From NCBI GenBank assembly GCA_016169945.1, contig JADLSH010000195.1, forward strand, positions 62,001 through 126,000: a DNA stretch of 64,000 nucleotides. Direction: 5' to 3'. How positions within the stretch are numbered: position 1 is the stretch's first letter; each line of letters opens with the position of its first letter. Positions 18,204 through 26,457 of the stretch are shown piece by piece. This DNA comes from Trachythela sp. YZ-2020 (Eukaryota > Cnidaria > Anthozoa > Malacalcyonacea > Clavulariidae). The notes beneath the pieces were generated by a model. That model was not told the DNA's origin, did no database searches, and worked only from the letters and a program-made list of their open reading frames with translations. Made by a program: the position numbers and the translations under genes.

Positions 18204-18542
18204 ATGTCTCAAAGTGAATATATAACAGACCCAATTGCAGAGTCAGATCCAGAAAGAAAAGTTGCTTGTGAAAAACTTAGTGATCTGTCAAAAAAAGCTC
18301 GCGAAGCTACTAAGAAAAAAAAGCTACCAAAACCAAAACCAGAACCAGAACAATGTTCTGCAGGAGATATCCCATACCTGTTACTTTTAAAAATAATTGG
18401 TCTTATTTGGGGGTTAGGTTGTTTTTGGACTTATTGTACATCATCAAATACAGTTCCAGACCCAAAGGTTAGCGCACCTATCGATCAAGCAAGTGAAAAA
18501 ACAAAAATTAAAGAACCCAATCTTGTAAATTTAGACGACTAA
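18204..18542 (+). CDS. Small single-pass membrane protein
   Basis: 112 residues. It has a charged N-terminal half (KKAREATKKKKLPKPKPEPE), one hydrophobic segment with cysteines at about residues 57-80 (YLLLLKIIGLIWGLGCFW), and a polar C-terminal tail. The basic side faces the N-terminus. It starts eight bases after the previous gene, with leader AGAATAAACGATG. It is probably a membrane or virion component; no family was recognised. Confidence 0.7.
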   Translation: MSQSEYITDPIAESDPERKVACEKLSDLSKKAREATKKKKLPKPKPEPEQCSAGDIPYLLLLKIIGLIWGLGCFWTYCTSSNTVPDPKVSAPIDQASEKTKIKEPNLVNLDD

Positions 18543-18546
18543 CTAA

Positions 18547-18774
18547 ATGGGGTGTAAACCTAGTAAACTACAAATACAACACAATGGTGATCTGTTTAAC
18601 GAAGACATCACAGTTCGTATAAAATTTCTTACGGGATTACAAGTGGCAAAAGAAAAAGAAGGGGTCGAAGGTAACTTACAAATAGCCTTTGTAACGTCAA
18701 GAATTAAGAGATATGAAAAAGTTACTAATATTCCAGATCCCAAATTATGGATTAGAAAACTTTTTACATTTTAA
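18547..18774 (+). CDS. Small hypothetical protein
   Basis: 75 residues. MGCKPSKLQ at the N-terminus looks like a candidate myristoylation signal (Gly2, with Cys3 as possible palmitoylation site and Ser6). The rest is a small beta-rich body (VRIKFLTGLQVAKEK, LQIAFVTSRIKRYEK). It is four bases after the previous gene and ends six bases before the stop of the convergent major-capsid candidate. The leader is CTAAATG, without a full AATAAA. If lipid-modified, it would act at membranes, but this is inference from the first six residues. Confidence 0.6.
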   Translation: MGCKPSKLQIQHNGDLFNEDITVRIKFLTGLQVAKEKEGVEGNLQIAFVTSRIKRYEKVTNIPDPKLWIRKLFTF

Positions 18775-18785
18775 ATAATTTAAAA
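18768..18785. terminator. Palindrome between convergent stops
   Basis: TTTTAAATAATTTAAAA is a perfect palindrome around one central base, placed exactly between the two convergent stop codons (18774 and 18780). Confidence 0.55.
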
Positions 18786-20000
18786 CTCAATACTTTGTAG
18801 TTGCTTCCCAACTATGTTAACCACCCCATCTGAAACAATGAATACATAACATGTCAGATCTTTTGCGGTAACCCTTTTCTTAATTTCTAAAAGCACACCA
18901 TCTTGTGTGTTAAGAATCTTTCGTCCAATCCCAGCCACCGTTTTGTCACAAACAGTTCTCATGTCGATTACAAGCGCAAACTTGTTGCCTGTGTAAAATT
19001 CATCTATGCTCAAAGTGTCTGTGGGTTGGTCCAAGAAGAAGTTCTCAGCAGATATAAAGAGGTTATGTTCTTCGAGACCCTGAGAATACAGAGAGTTTGG
19101 AGTGCCTTCGATAGCAACTTTTACACTCGTTATGTTTGGATACACAAAGTGTTCTGAGTCCACTGTGTCATCTCGAAACAGAAGTACAATGCCTCTCATT
19201 GACTTTCTGGGCACATTGATGTTCAAATTTACCAGTGTCGAACCCTTACTCCATGTCTCTTTTTTCATCAACATAACTTGCGGGTAAATGAGAGACCTCC
19301 CAACGTTGTAAGAGTTTAATGCTTGCTGGTATATTTCTGGCGATGTGATTGTCTCGTATTCGAGATGGAGGTCTTCAACAGTGTAACCAGCAACCGTCTG
19401 TCCAGATTGCGCAGTCATAATTTCTGAGGCCGGTGGTAGTGTAATTTTGTACCTGAAATTTGATTTCATACCATATGGCGCATACAACCCTTGGTTGTCC
19501 AGAATCTTACCAATTGGGATGTGAACTTTGGTTTTGTACAACTCACCAAAGTACTTGTCGGCTTTCACAGATTTGTCACCAGAGTCATCACCGCTCATAA
19601 TTTTACGAGTGTTCTCGTTGGCCAGTCCTTGACACACCAGATTCTTTCTTTGCTCTTTGGTTTTCCAAAGTGCTTTGTACAACTCGTAATGAGACTCGCC
19701 TATGTTGTCGTACACAACCTGACCATCGACTGTTATCTCTAGACTTTTTTGTAAAAGACTAGCAAGGTTGTTTAAGAACCACGACTTGGCGTTCTTACTT
19801 TTAAACGAACCCACTATGTATAACGAGCCTGGAACCAGACAAACATTCTCGTACAACTTCGGAATGTTGATGTAAAGTTCTTGGTTCTCTGTTATCTCTG
19901 TGGGTGTTAGCGTAAAGATGTTTTGTTTTTTAGGACCACGAATTTGAGAGTAAGTAATCTTCTCATAAGTGGGTAAAAGTTCGTTAACTTTGTGCATCAT
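18780..20000 (-). CDS. MCP: Major capsid protein (double jelly-roll) candidate
   Basis: 406 residues, the strongest capsid candidate. It is beta-rich with the layout seen in Polinton major capsid proteins. There are strands and a turn near FRYKITLPPASEIM and DLHLEYETITSPEI at the end of the first roll. In the second roll are VPRKSMRGIVLLFRD, FVYPNITSVKVAIEGTPN, LYSQGL and a C-terminal LTCYVFIVSDG strand. Trimers of such proteins form the icosahedral shell. The length is within the family range but on the short side. Two consecutive ATGs follow AGAATAAATG; the first is used. Placement between other structural genes supports the call. Confidence 0.7.
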   Translation of the reverse strand: MMHKVNELLPTYEKITYSQIRGPKKQNIFTLTPTEITENQELYINIPKLYENVCLVPGSLYIVGSFKSKNAKSWFLNNLASLLQKSLEITVDGQVVYDNIGESHYELYKALWKTKEQRKNLVCQGLANENTRKIMSGDDSGDKSVKADKYFGELYKTKVHIPIGKILDNQGLYAPYGMKSNFRYKITLPPASEIMTAQSGQTVAGYTVEDLHLEYETITSPEIYQQALNSYNVGRSLIYPQVMLMKKETWSKGSTLVNLNINVPRKSMRGIVLLFRDDTVDSEHFVYPNITSVKVAIEGTPNSLYSQGLEEHNLFISAENFFLDQPTDTLSIDEFYTGNKFALVIDMRTVCDKTVAGIGRKILNTQDGVLLEIKKRVTAKDLTCYVFIVSDGVVNIVGKQLQSIEF

Positions 20001-20037
20001 TTATTCTATAGTGTGTAAACAGTGTATAATAAATTAA

Positions 20038-20268
20038 ATGGCTGGTGTTTTTAAAGATTTACCAAAAGAGTTATACGACTCACTATTAATTGTGGCTGGC
20101 GCTGTCGCAGTCTCATTCGCTAGTAAAAAATTAATGAAAGATTCGTTGAGTATCCCAAGCACAATGGAAGGGCTCTTGAAACTGACGGCTGCGTTCGGTA
20201 TCAGTACGAGTGTTATTAAAGTGTTACAAGCAAAGAAGATGCTACCTGAGAATCCATTCAAAGAATGA
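20038..20268 (+). CDS. Small membrane-associated protein 1
   Basis: 76 residues, with two hydrophobic stretches (SLLIVAGAVAVSFASKK and LLKLTAAFGISTSVIKVL), amphipathic in part. It is the first of three small genes read together (20038-20863). Its stop overlaps an ATG (ATGA at 20265-20268). The start has leader AATAAATTAAATG and is 37 bases from the divergent capsid gene. The hydrophobic character suggests a membrane or capsid-internal peptide. No family recognised. Confidence 0.7.
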   Translation: MAGVFKDLPKELYDSLLIVAGAVAVSFASKKLMKDSLSIPSTMEGLLKLTAAFGISTSVIKVLQAKKMLPENPFKE

Positions 20269-20285
20269 CGAAGTCATTGAATAAA

Positions 20286-20450
20286 ATGGGCGACATCACA
20301 TTATCAAGCATAATCATCGTAGCAGTGTTATACACAACAACAATCATAGGTGCTAGTTATATGTCTAGACGTTTAGATGATCAAAAATATGACGAAGCTC
20401 TCGCTAGCGCTCTCATGAAAGATTTAATGAATACGATACCAAAGAAATAA
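20286..20450 (+). CDS. Small membrane protein 2
   Basis: 54 residues from the Met at 20286, chosen because GAATAAAATG precedes it. An alternative start at 20265 overlapping the previous stop would add seven residues. It contains a clear membrane helix (ITLSSIIIVAVLYTTTIIGASY) followed by a charged tail (RRLDDQKYDEALASALMKD). It is three bases before the next gene. Its function is unknown; it probably works with its two neighbours. Confidence 0.65.
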   Translation: MGDITLSSIIIVAVLYTTTIIGASYMSRRLDDQKYDEALASALMKDLMNTIPKK

Positions 20451-20452
20451 AA

Positions 20453-20863
20453 ATGGCAACAACAATTGCGTTATCTGGACTATTTAACGCGGTAGCATTT
20501 ACAGGAACCGGTTACTTATTTAGACTTTTAGATCACAAAGGGTACCAGACAGAGATTAAAAGACACAACCTTGCTATGGAACATTTAACGGCAGCCAAGA
20601 ACAAATGGTACGAAAACCAAGCTGCTAAGAAAGATAAGATCACAGCAATGCGACGACAACTTTTAGACGCAAATAGTGACATGAACTCTGTTAACGCGTC
20701 ATTGAGAGAATTACAAAAGATCACACATAACAGCAAGGTGTTTACAAAAGAACCTGTTTTGTCTGATTATTACAAACCATCAAAAGAAATGGATGAGTAC
20801 AAACATGTCACGGTTGGGTTGGCGGGATTAGGAGTTGGTTGGTTGTTTGCGGTGGTATTGTAA
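20453..20863 (+). CDS. Small membrane protein 3 with central coiled coil
   Basis: 136 residues. Hydrophobic segments lie at both ends (LSGLFNAVAFTGTGYLF and VGLAGLGVGWLFAVVL), with a helical charged region between (LTAAKNKWYENQAAKKDK, LLDANSDMNSVNASLREL). Two terminal membrane helices bridged by a coiled coil would make a hairpin-like membrane protein. It is last in the three-gene run and is followed by a strong gene-end hairpin. The leader is GAAATAAAAATG. No family recognised. Confidence 0.7.
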   Translation: MATTIALSGLFNAVAFTGTGYLFRLLDHKGYQTEIKRHNLAMEHLTAAKNKWYENQAAKKDKITAMRRQLLDANSDMNSVNASLRELQKITHNSKVFTKEPVLSDYYKPSKEMDEYKHVTVGLAGLGVGWLFAVVL

Positions 20864-20871
20864 AATTACTG

Positions 20872-20902
20872 AAATTTCATAACTCTTGTGAGTTATGAAA
20901 AA
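20872..20902. terminator. Gene-end hairpin (TTTCATAACTC/GAGTTATGAAA)
   Basis: A nearly perfect stem, TTTCATAACTCttGTGAGTTATGAAA, lies between convergent stops at 20863 and 20918. Related stems at 21656-21680 and 21829-21857 have TTACGAAA arms. Confidence 0.7.
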
Positions 20903-20917
20903 TGAAATATGAAATGT

Positions 20918-21616
20918 TTATAATAACATCTTTTTTAACTGTGCATTCTCAGTCTGTAAATTACTAATCACATTATGTAAATCCTCTACTATTTTTGCTT
21001 GTAGTTCTTCTTCCAATTTAATTTTTGCTCGTCGTGTTTCCCATGCTAGTAAGCTTCTTGAAATATGGTTGGGATCCTTAACGAGATTACGCTTTTCATC
21101 TAGATTAGCAGATAAAATTTTTCGCTCGTTACTTTTACACTTACATATAGCTTTACAAGCACAAGGGTTACTATTTCTTATAATTTCGACAAGTTCGTTA
21201 GGTAAGAACTCATCTAAGGAGTTTGTATAAGTTAGAGATAAGATTCTTTCTGGCCGTTTAAGTTCTTTCACCAAAACATCCAAGACCCAATCTTGAAACT
21301 CTTCTAACAATGGGTTGTTTAACCTGATGGCATACTCTAACAAACCTCTTTCACTTATGAAAAGCTTGTCTTTAATCTCTAAGGAGGGGGTGCCATTTAC
21401 TGGCACCCCTTCTTCGCTGAGGTCCGACTTTAAAAACTCATTATACCTTTTCAAGTGTTTCTCACGAACATGAAGTTTTATTGATCTTTGTGGATGTGTT
21501 TCTGAACCAAACTTGCCAACATCCATGACAGCAAACCAATACTTATCTTCATTTTTTACAACCTTTAAGTTGTTTAATATTTCACCAAACATAGGTGGGC
21601 ACTTAACTATCTCCAT
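20918..21616 (-). CDS. BRO-N domain protein
   Basis: 232 residues from the Met at 21616; any earlier start would need a non-ATG codon. Residues about 10-110 match the BRO-N fold of baculovirus BRO and phage antirepressor proteins. KYWFAVMDVGKF is the 'YWF-DV' core, then SIKLHV, KLFISERGLLEYAIRLNN (the 'FINE-GLY-LI' core) and FQDWVLDVLVKEL. BRO-N binds DNA and usually regulates viral or host transcription. A middle segment has CACKAICKCK, possibly metal-binding, and the C-terminus is a short coiled coil (EEELQAKIVEDLHN, LQTENAQLKKMLL). The leader AATAAAAATAACAAAATG fits the start motif. Confidence 0.85.
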   Translation of the reverse strand: MEIVKCPPMFGEILNNLKVVKNEDKYWFAVMDVGKFGSETHPQRSIKLHVREKHLKRYNEFLKSDLSEEGVPVNGTPSLEIKDKLFISERGLLEYAIRLNNPLLEEFQDWVLDVLVKELKRPERILSLTYTNSLDEFLPNELVEIIRNSNPCACKAICKCKSNERKILSANLDEKRNLVKDPNHISRSLLAWETRRAKIKLEEELQAKIVEDLHNVISNLQTENAQLKKMLL

Positions 21617-22002
21617 TTTGTTATTTTTATTCGACTTGGACAACTAAGAGACTCAATTTCATAACTCTCGTGAGTTACGAAAATGAACGACTCGATGGGA
21701 TATGTGTTTTGACGACCTAAGGTTTTACGAAGCATAGTATATGTAAAATGATTATATTAAAAAATAAGTACAGATGTTATTGTACCTTACTTTATTATCA
21801 CACGCTGTGTATATATTCTATAAGACTAAAATTTCGTAACTCTCGTGAGTTACGAAGAATGAACTAGCCGAATGTTAAAAAAAAGGAGAAGTTATGATAA
21901 TGATAAGTATTGCGAGATGTTGATATTTTAAAAAATAAGTACAGATGTTATTGTACCTTACTTTATTAATGTATATATTATATAAGACAACAAAGAGAAT
22001 AA
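21617..22002. promoter_or_regulatory. Divergent control region between BRO-N and PolB genes
   Basis: It contains two tandem copies of one block. The first is a palindrome (TTTCATAACTCTCGTGAGTTACGAAA at 21656-21681; CGTAACTCTCGTGAGTTACG near 21836-21855). The second is ATAAGTACAGATGTTATTGTACCTTACTTTATT (about 21763 and 21934), then GTATATATT(C/A)TATAAGAC. The second copy ends in TTATATAAGA at 21978-21987, 16 bases before the PolB ATG. The same ten bases precede the gene at 15180, so it is a probable early TATA box. The first copy looks like a decayed duplicate promoter. Confidence 0.7.
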
Positions 22003-25000
22003 ATGAACGACTCACATGTATACTCACGAAAAGCCGAAGCAAAAAGACTTATTGCTAGGCAGACTCATATTAAAAAACAAGCTCAGAGACAAACCAAACA
22101 AGCAGCTCGTCAAGTTGAAAAAACAGCTGCTAAGGAGGCATCAAAGTGGTCTCGCGAGATCACAAAAGAAGAAGCACGACAAAAGTTTGTCAACGACGAA
22201 GCTAGGTTATGGTTTGGTAAGGGTAAAAAGATCAAAGCTGTGCGTAAAAAACTTGAACGCAAGCTGACTCAAATATTTAAAGAGTCTAAACTTCGCATAG
22301 ATGCAAAAAAGATGATGGATACTTGGGAAAGAGAGTTTAGAAAAGAGACTTTTGCGCGTACCAAACCGAGCGAGACAAGTGTGCAAGAACAATCATATCT
22401 TCAACCCTTATTCGAACTAATTAAGATCAAAGAAACAACAAGCAAAAAATTCAGCTCATACTTTGTAAAGTACAAGCTTAAAATTCACGGTTATGTTGAC
22501 CCTGTCGATGTCTTCATGGGCGCTTTAAACAAGGTCATCCAAGAGAAAAACTTAAGACCTGGTGATAAGATCAGGTTGATAGCTAACCACTCTGAGTGGT
22601 ATAAACCCATAAGCACAAAGCTTGTGAAGATACCTTCTGGTGGTATCATTACGCCTGGGTTCATGAAAGATCTCATAAATTTTATAGAGTACAAAAGTGT
22701 CCCTTTGGACGAACTCGAGATCGATGTCCATAGCATAAAAATTCCTCGTGGATCTGGACGACTTCAAGTCACCCGTAACAACTTAGATAGTAAAAAGTCT
22801 GTGATAAGAATAGTTAACACAGACACACTGTGCTTACAACGAGCTATCGTTACCGCAAAGGCAAATTTAGAACAAGACAAGTGGTCTAATACCCAACTTA
22901 AAAATGGTTTTAATAAGTCGCGTAAACTTCAAACAGAGGAAGCTTTGAAACTTAGCGAGGCAGCTGGTGTCGAGATTACCGGTTATGGTTGTACTTTAGA
23001 CGATGTCACAACATTTGCAGAGTATCTTAATTTAAGAATTACAGTGATAGATGGTGATATGTTTAATAGAATACTCCACACAGCGGGACCTTGTATCGAC
23101 GAGACACAAAGTAACATGATCTACTTGCTCAAAACAGGCGAGCATTTTGATGTGATCACAAGTATGACAGGGTTTTTTTGTAAGGACTACTTCTGTCACG
23201 CGTGTCAAAAAACTTACACTCAAAAAGAAAAACATAGATGTCCAACTAAGTGCACGCAATGTTTTAAGGCTGACGCAGGGTGTAAAACAAAAAATGAACC
23301 CAACATAACATGCGACGACTGTGACAGAGTGTTCTTTGGGCAAGGGTGTTTTGACGAACATCTTAGAAACAGAAGTAAAAAGAAGGGGGAAACTAAAACT
23401 CTGTGTGGCGATAAACACAAATGTAAAATGTGTAAAGTTACTTGGTCACCTAACCGTATTGAAAACCATATCTGTGGTTACTCTATGTGTGATAACTGTG
23501 ACAAATACTGTGACCTTTCACAACACAAATGTTACATGAAGCGTAAGCCGGTTAAAGGTGGGTTATGTACTAATCTTCGTAAGACTTGTAAAGTAGATCT
23601 TAAACGTAAAGACTGGTGTTATAGTTGTAAGACATATACCGAGAAGTATATGTTTTTCGACTTCGAGACATCGCAAAACACCGGGGAACACATAGTTGAT
23701 TACGCACACTTATGGGACTTCGATGGTACCGAGCACACTTTTTACAACATCAAAGATTTTTGTGATTTTATAATCCGAAAAGACTACAAAGGTTACACAT
23801 TCATCGCCCATAACGCAAAGGCATTTGACTTACAATTTATCTTAAAATATTTTGTAGTTACTCTTGGTAAAAAACCCGATCAGTGTATTTACGCGGGCAC
23901 AAAGATTATGTATTTAAGTGTTTACGGTTTAAGGTTCATAGACAGCATAAACTTTGTGGCTTCGCCATTATCGGCGTTCCCAAAAACATTTGGTTTAGAC
24001 GAACTTAAGAAGGGTTACTTCCCACATTTTTTTAACACACCCGAGAACCAAAATTACATAGGTCCGATACCACCTGTAAAAGACTATGGTCCGGATACTA
24101 TGAGCGTAGAAGTGCGAAAAGAATTCATGGAGTGGTACGAGGCAAGGGTTGCAGAAAACTTTGTATTTGACTTCGCAAAAGAACTTAGAGAGTATTGTAG
24201 AAGTGATGTTGATATTTTGAGAAGGTCCATGATGAAGTTCAGAGAGGACTTCATAACGCTAAGTAACATTGACCCCTTACAATACATCACGATAGCTAGT
24301 GTTTGCATGGCTGTGTATAGATGTAACCATATGCCATGGAAAGATATAGCGGTTTTTAAAGATCTTAAAAAGACTGAAAATTATAGTAAGACTAGCATTA
24401 AGTGGTTGGAGTACATAAGCGAAACCCAACAACTTAAGATCCAACACGCTTTGAACGGGCGCGAGCACAAGACAGGCGCTGGTAAGGTCGATGGTTTTTG
24501 CAAGGCAACTAACACTGTGTACGAGTTCCAGGGTTGTTACTGGCACGGTTGTACAGAGTGTTACACAAAAAAAGATCTTGTAAATGTTAACAACCAACAA
24601 CCGATGGCAGAACTACATGCGAGAACGCTTGCCAAAAACCAAAAGATCAAAAACTTAGGTTACAATCTCGTAGAGATCTACGAGTGCAATCTTTCTCAAG
24701 ACAGCGAGTTTAAGGCTTGGTGCCGTAAGTCATCATACGATGTCGTAGAACCATTAGATCCAAGAGATGCTTTCTTCGGTGGTCGTACAAATATAACCAA
24801 GCTCAAATACGAGTTCAAGGGTAACGAAAAGGGTTTGTACGATGACTTCCAGAGTTTGTATCCGAGCGTACAATTTTCTAAAAAGTACCCGGTTGGTCAT
24901 CCCGAGAAGATATACAAACCCAGTGTGTTTGACTTTGACGATAACTGGTTCGGTTACATCAAATGTAAAGTAGAACCGCCAAAAGGTTTGTATCATCCCG

Positions 25001-26124
25001 TGTTGCCAGTCAGAACAAAGTGCGGTAATTCGGAGAAGTTGTTGTTCCCTTTGTGTCGAGAGTGTTCTTCGACGCAGTCACAAACCAAGTGCGAGCACAC
25101 CTCAGAAGAGCGAAGCTTCGTTGGTACCTGGTGTACGAACGAGTTTAACAAGGCACTCGAGAAGGGTTACGAGCTTGTCGAGATCTACGAAGTGTGGCAC
25201 TTTAAAGATACAACCGAGGACTTGTTTAAAAGTTATGTCCAGAAGTTCATGAAAATTAAGATAGAGTCTTCTAAACCACCAAAAGTTGGACCTGGAACAG
25301 AGTACGAGACGCTGGACGATTTTCGTGCAAAAGTTAAAGAGCGTTTAGGCATAGAACTTGGCGAGATTAAGTTTAATCCAGGCATGAGAGCCATCGCCAA
25401 GTTGTGTTTAAATAGCTTGTGGGGTAAATTTGGCCAGAGAATTAACATGTCTCAAACCGAGTACATTTCAGATCCCCAGAGGTATTTTGAAGTTGTTATG
25501 GACGACACATTAGATGTCGATAACATTCTTCTGTTTAAAAACAAAGTAAGCGGTAAAGATTTGACCCAAGTTACTTACACTCTAAAAGACCAGTTTGTTG
25601 ACAACTATAACAACATAAATATTTTTGTAGCTAGTTTTACGACAAGTCATGCAAGGCTGATGTTGTACGATGTGTTAGACAAATTAGGGGACCAGGTGAT
25701 GGGGTACGACACAGACAGCGTTTGGTACATAAATAGACCAGGTGGTAACAAAACTACAACTGGCGATATGTTGGGGGAATTAACAGACGAGTTAGAAGGG
25801 GATCATATAACCAAGTGGGTTGCGACAGGTCCTAAGTCTTACGCTTACGAGACAAGTAAGGGTGAAAAAGTATGTAAGGTCAAAGGGTTCTCGTTAAACC
25901 ATAAGAACAGTAAGCTCATCAACCAAGAAAGTATGGTCGATATTGTTAACGGGAAATTAGATAAGATCGTAACGTCAAAAAATGCAATAATTAGAGACAT
26001 AAAAAACATAACAGATAAGGATAAAAGTTTGTTGGTAAATGAGGAACAAGAGAAAACCTTCTTGTTGAATTACAACAAGCGGGTGGTCTTAAATGATTTC
26101 GACACGATACCTTATGGGTTCTAA
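22003..26124 (+). CDS. polB: Protein-primed family B DNA polymerase
   Basis: 1373 residues. The N-terminal 250 are Lys/Arg-rich, a likely terminal-protein/DNA-binding region. Residues about 274-385 resemble an OTU-like fold (DTLCLQRAI, Cys277; GEHFDVI, His381). Cys/His zinc-finger clusters follow at about 395-545. The 3'-5' exonuclease has FFDFET (Asp553/Glu555), HNAKAFD (Asp609) and YCRSD (Tyr731/Asp735). A Vsr-like stretch (YEFQGCYWHGC, from 840) sits between exonuclease and palm. Polymerase motifs: DDFQSLYPS (947-955), LCLNSLWGKFGQR (from 1134), YDTDS (1235-1239), GPKSYAY (from 1276). All key residues are present, so it appears active. It replicates the element by protein priming. Starts at GAGAATAAATG. 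Confidence 0.95.
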   Translation: MNDSHVYSRKAEAKRLIARQTHIKKQAQRQTKQAARQVEKTAAKEASKWSREITKEEARQKFVNDEARLWFGKGKKIKAVRKKLERKLTQIFKESKLRIDAKKMMDTWEREFRKETFARTKPSETSVQEQSYLQPLFELIKIKETTSKKFSSYFVKYKLKIHGYVDPVDVFMGALNKVIQEKNLRPGDKIRLIANHSEWYKPISTKLVKIPSGGIITPGFMKDLINFIEYKSVPLDELEIDVHSIKIPRGSGRLQVTRNNLDSKKSVIRIVNTDTLCLQRAIVTAKANLEQDKWSNTQLKNGFNKSRKLQTEEALKLSEAAGVEITGYGCTLDDVTTFAEYLNLRITVIDGDMFNRILHTAGPCIDETQSNMIYLLKTGEHFDVITSMTGFFCKDYFCHACQKTYTQKEKHRCPTKCTQCFKADAGCKTKNEPNITCDDCDRVFFGQGCFDEHLRNRSKKKGETKTLCGDKHKCKMCKVTWSPNRIENHICGYSMCDNCDKYCDLSQHKCYMKRKPVKGGLCTNLRKTCKVDLKRKDWCYSCKTYTEKYMFFDFETSQNTGEHIVDYAHLWDFDGTEHTFYNIKDFCDFIIRKDYKGYTFIAHNAKAFDLQFILKYFVVTLGKKPDQCIYAGTKIMYLSVYGLRFIDSINFVASPLSAFPKTFGLDELKKGYFPHFFNTPENQNYIGPIPPVKDYGPDTMSVEVRKEFMEWYEARVAENFVFDFAKELREYCRSDVDILRRSMMKFREDFITLSNIDPLQYITIASVCMAVYRCNHMPWKDIAVFKDLKKTENYSKTSIKWLEYISETQQLKIQHALNGREHKTGAGKVDGFCKATNTVYEFQGCYWHGCTECYTKKDLVNVNNQQPMAELHARTLAKNQKIKNLGYNLVEIYECNLSQDSEFKAWCRKSSYDVVEPLDPRDAFFGGRTNITKLKYEFKGNEKGLYDDFQSLYPSVQFSKKYPVGHPEKIYKPSVFDFDDNWFGYIKCKVEPPKGLYHPVLPVRTKCGNSEKLLFPLCRECSSTQSQTKCEHTSEERSFVGTWCTNEFNKALEKGYELVEIYEVWHFKDTTEDLFKSYVQKFMKIKIESSKPPKVGPGTEYETLDDFRAKVKERLGIELGEIKFNPGMRAIAKLCLNSLWGKFGQRINMSQTEYISDPQRYFEVVMDDTLDVDNILLFKNKVSGKDLTQVTYTLKDQFVDNYNNINIFVASFTTSHARLMLYDVLDKLGDQVMGYDTDSVWYINRPGGNKTTTGDMLGELTDELEGDHITKWVATGPKSYAYETSKGEKVCKVKGFSLNHKNSKLINQESMVDIVNGKLDKIVTSKNAIIRDIKNITDKDKSLLVNEEQEKTFLLNYNKRVVLNDFDTIPYGF

Positions 26125-26134
26125 GTTAAAAGTT

Positions 26135-26166
26135 TAAATTTGTAACCCTTAAAAGGTTACAAATTA
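26135..26166. terminator. Gene-end hairpin after PolB
   Basis: AAATTTGTAACCCTT faces AAAGGTTACAAATT, between the PolB stop (26124) and the convergent zinc-finger stop (26173). It shares its stem with the hairpins at 10190 and 10843. Confidence 0.65.
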
Positions 26167-26172
26167 CTTTTT

Positions 26173-26394
26173 TTAATGTTTTTCTTTAGAGTGTTTTAAA
26201 AACGCAACATTGTTTCTAAAACTTTTATCACACATACCACATGTAATGCCTCCGATGTTATTAGCATGGGTACCATGTGTTACTTTTGTGTGTAATTTAA
26301 TTCCGGTCTGAGAGCCTGTCCATGTGCAAGACTCGCGACGACATCTTATTCTACCAGTACTGTTTAACATTATAAAATTAAAATTCTTAGGCAT
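26173..26394 (-). CDS. Small C2H2 zinc-finger protein
   Basis: 73 residues. One clear C2H2 finger lies at the C-terminus (CGMCDKSFRNNVAFLKHSKEKH). A second, atypical finger sits upstream (CRRESCTWTGSQTGIKLHTKVTH). It lies between PolB and the right terminal repeat, reading inward. Proteins like this bind DNA; here it may regulate element genes or bind the nearby terminal repeat, but nothing shows which. It lacks the AATAAA leader, like the PCNA-like gene at the other end, so both terminal genes may be controlled differently, perhaps by the terminal repeats. Confidence 0.7.
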   Translation of the reverse strand: MPKNFNFIMLNSTGRIRCRRESCTWTGSQTGIKLHTKVTHGTHANNIGGITCGMCDKSFRNNVAFLKHSKEKH

Positions 26395-26457
26395 TGTGTT
26401 TTTTTCTTTTTGTCGTGTACGAGACTTTAAAATTCGATTTTTTATTTCGTAGCCAGG

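Noticed and set aside
26173..26394. Zinc-finger gene as a host exon
   Set aside because: It lies inside the Polinton borders, close to the PolB stop with a shared gene-end hairpin.
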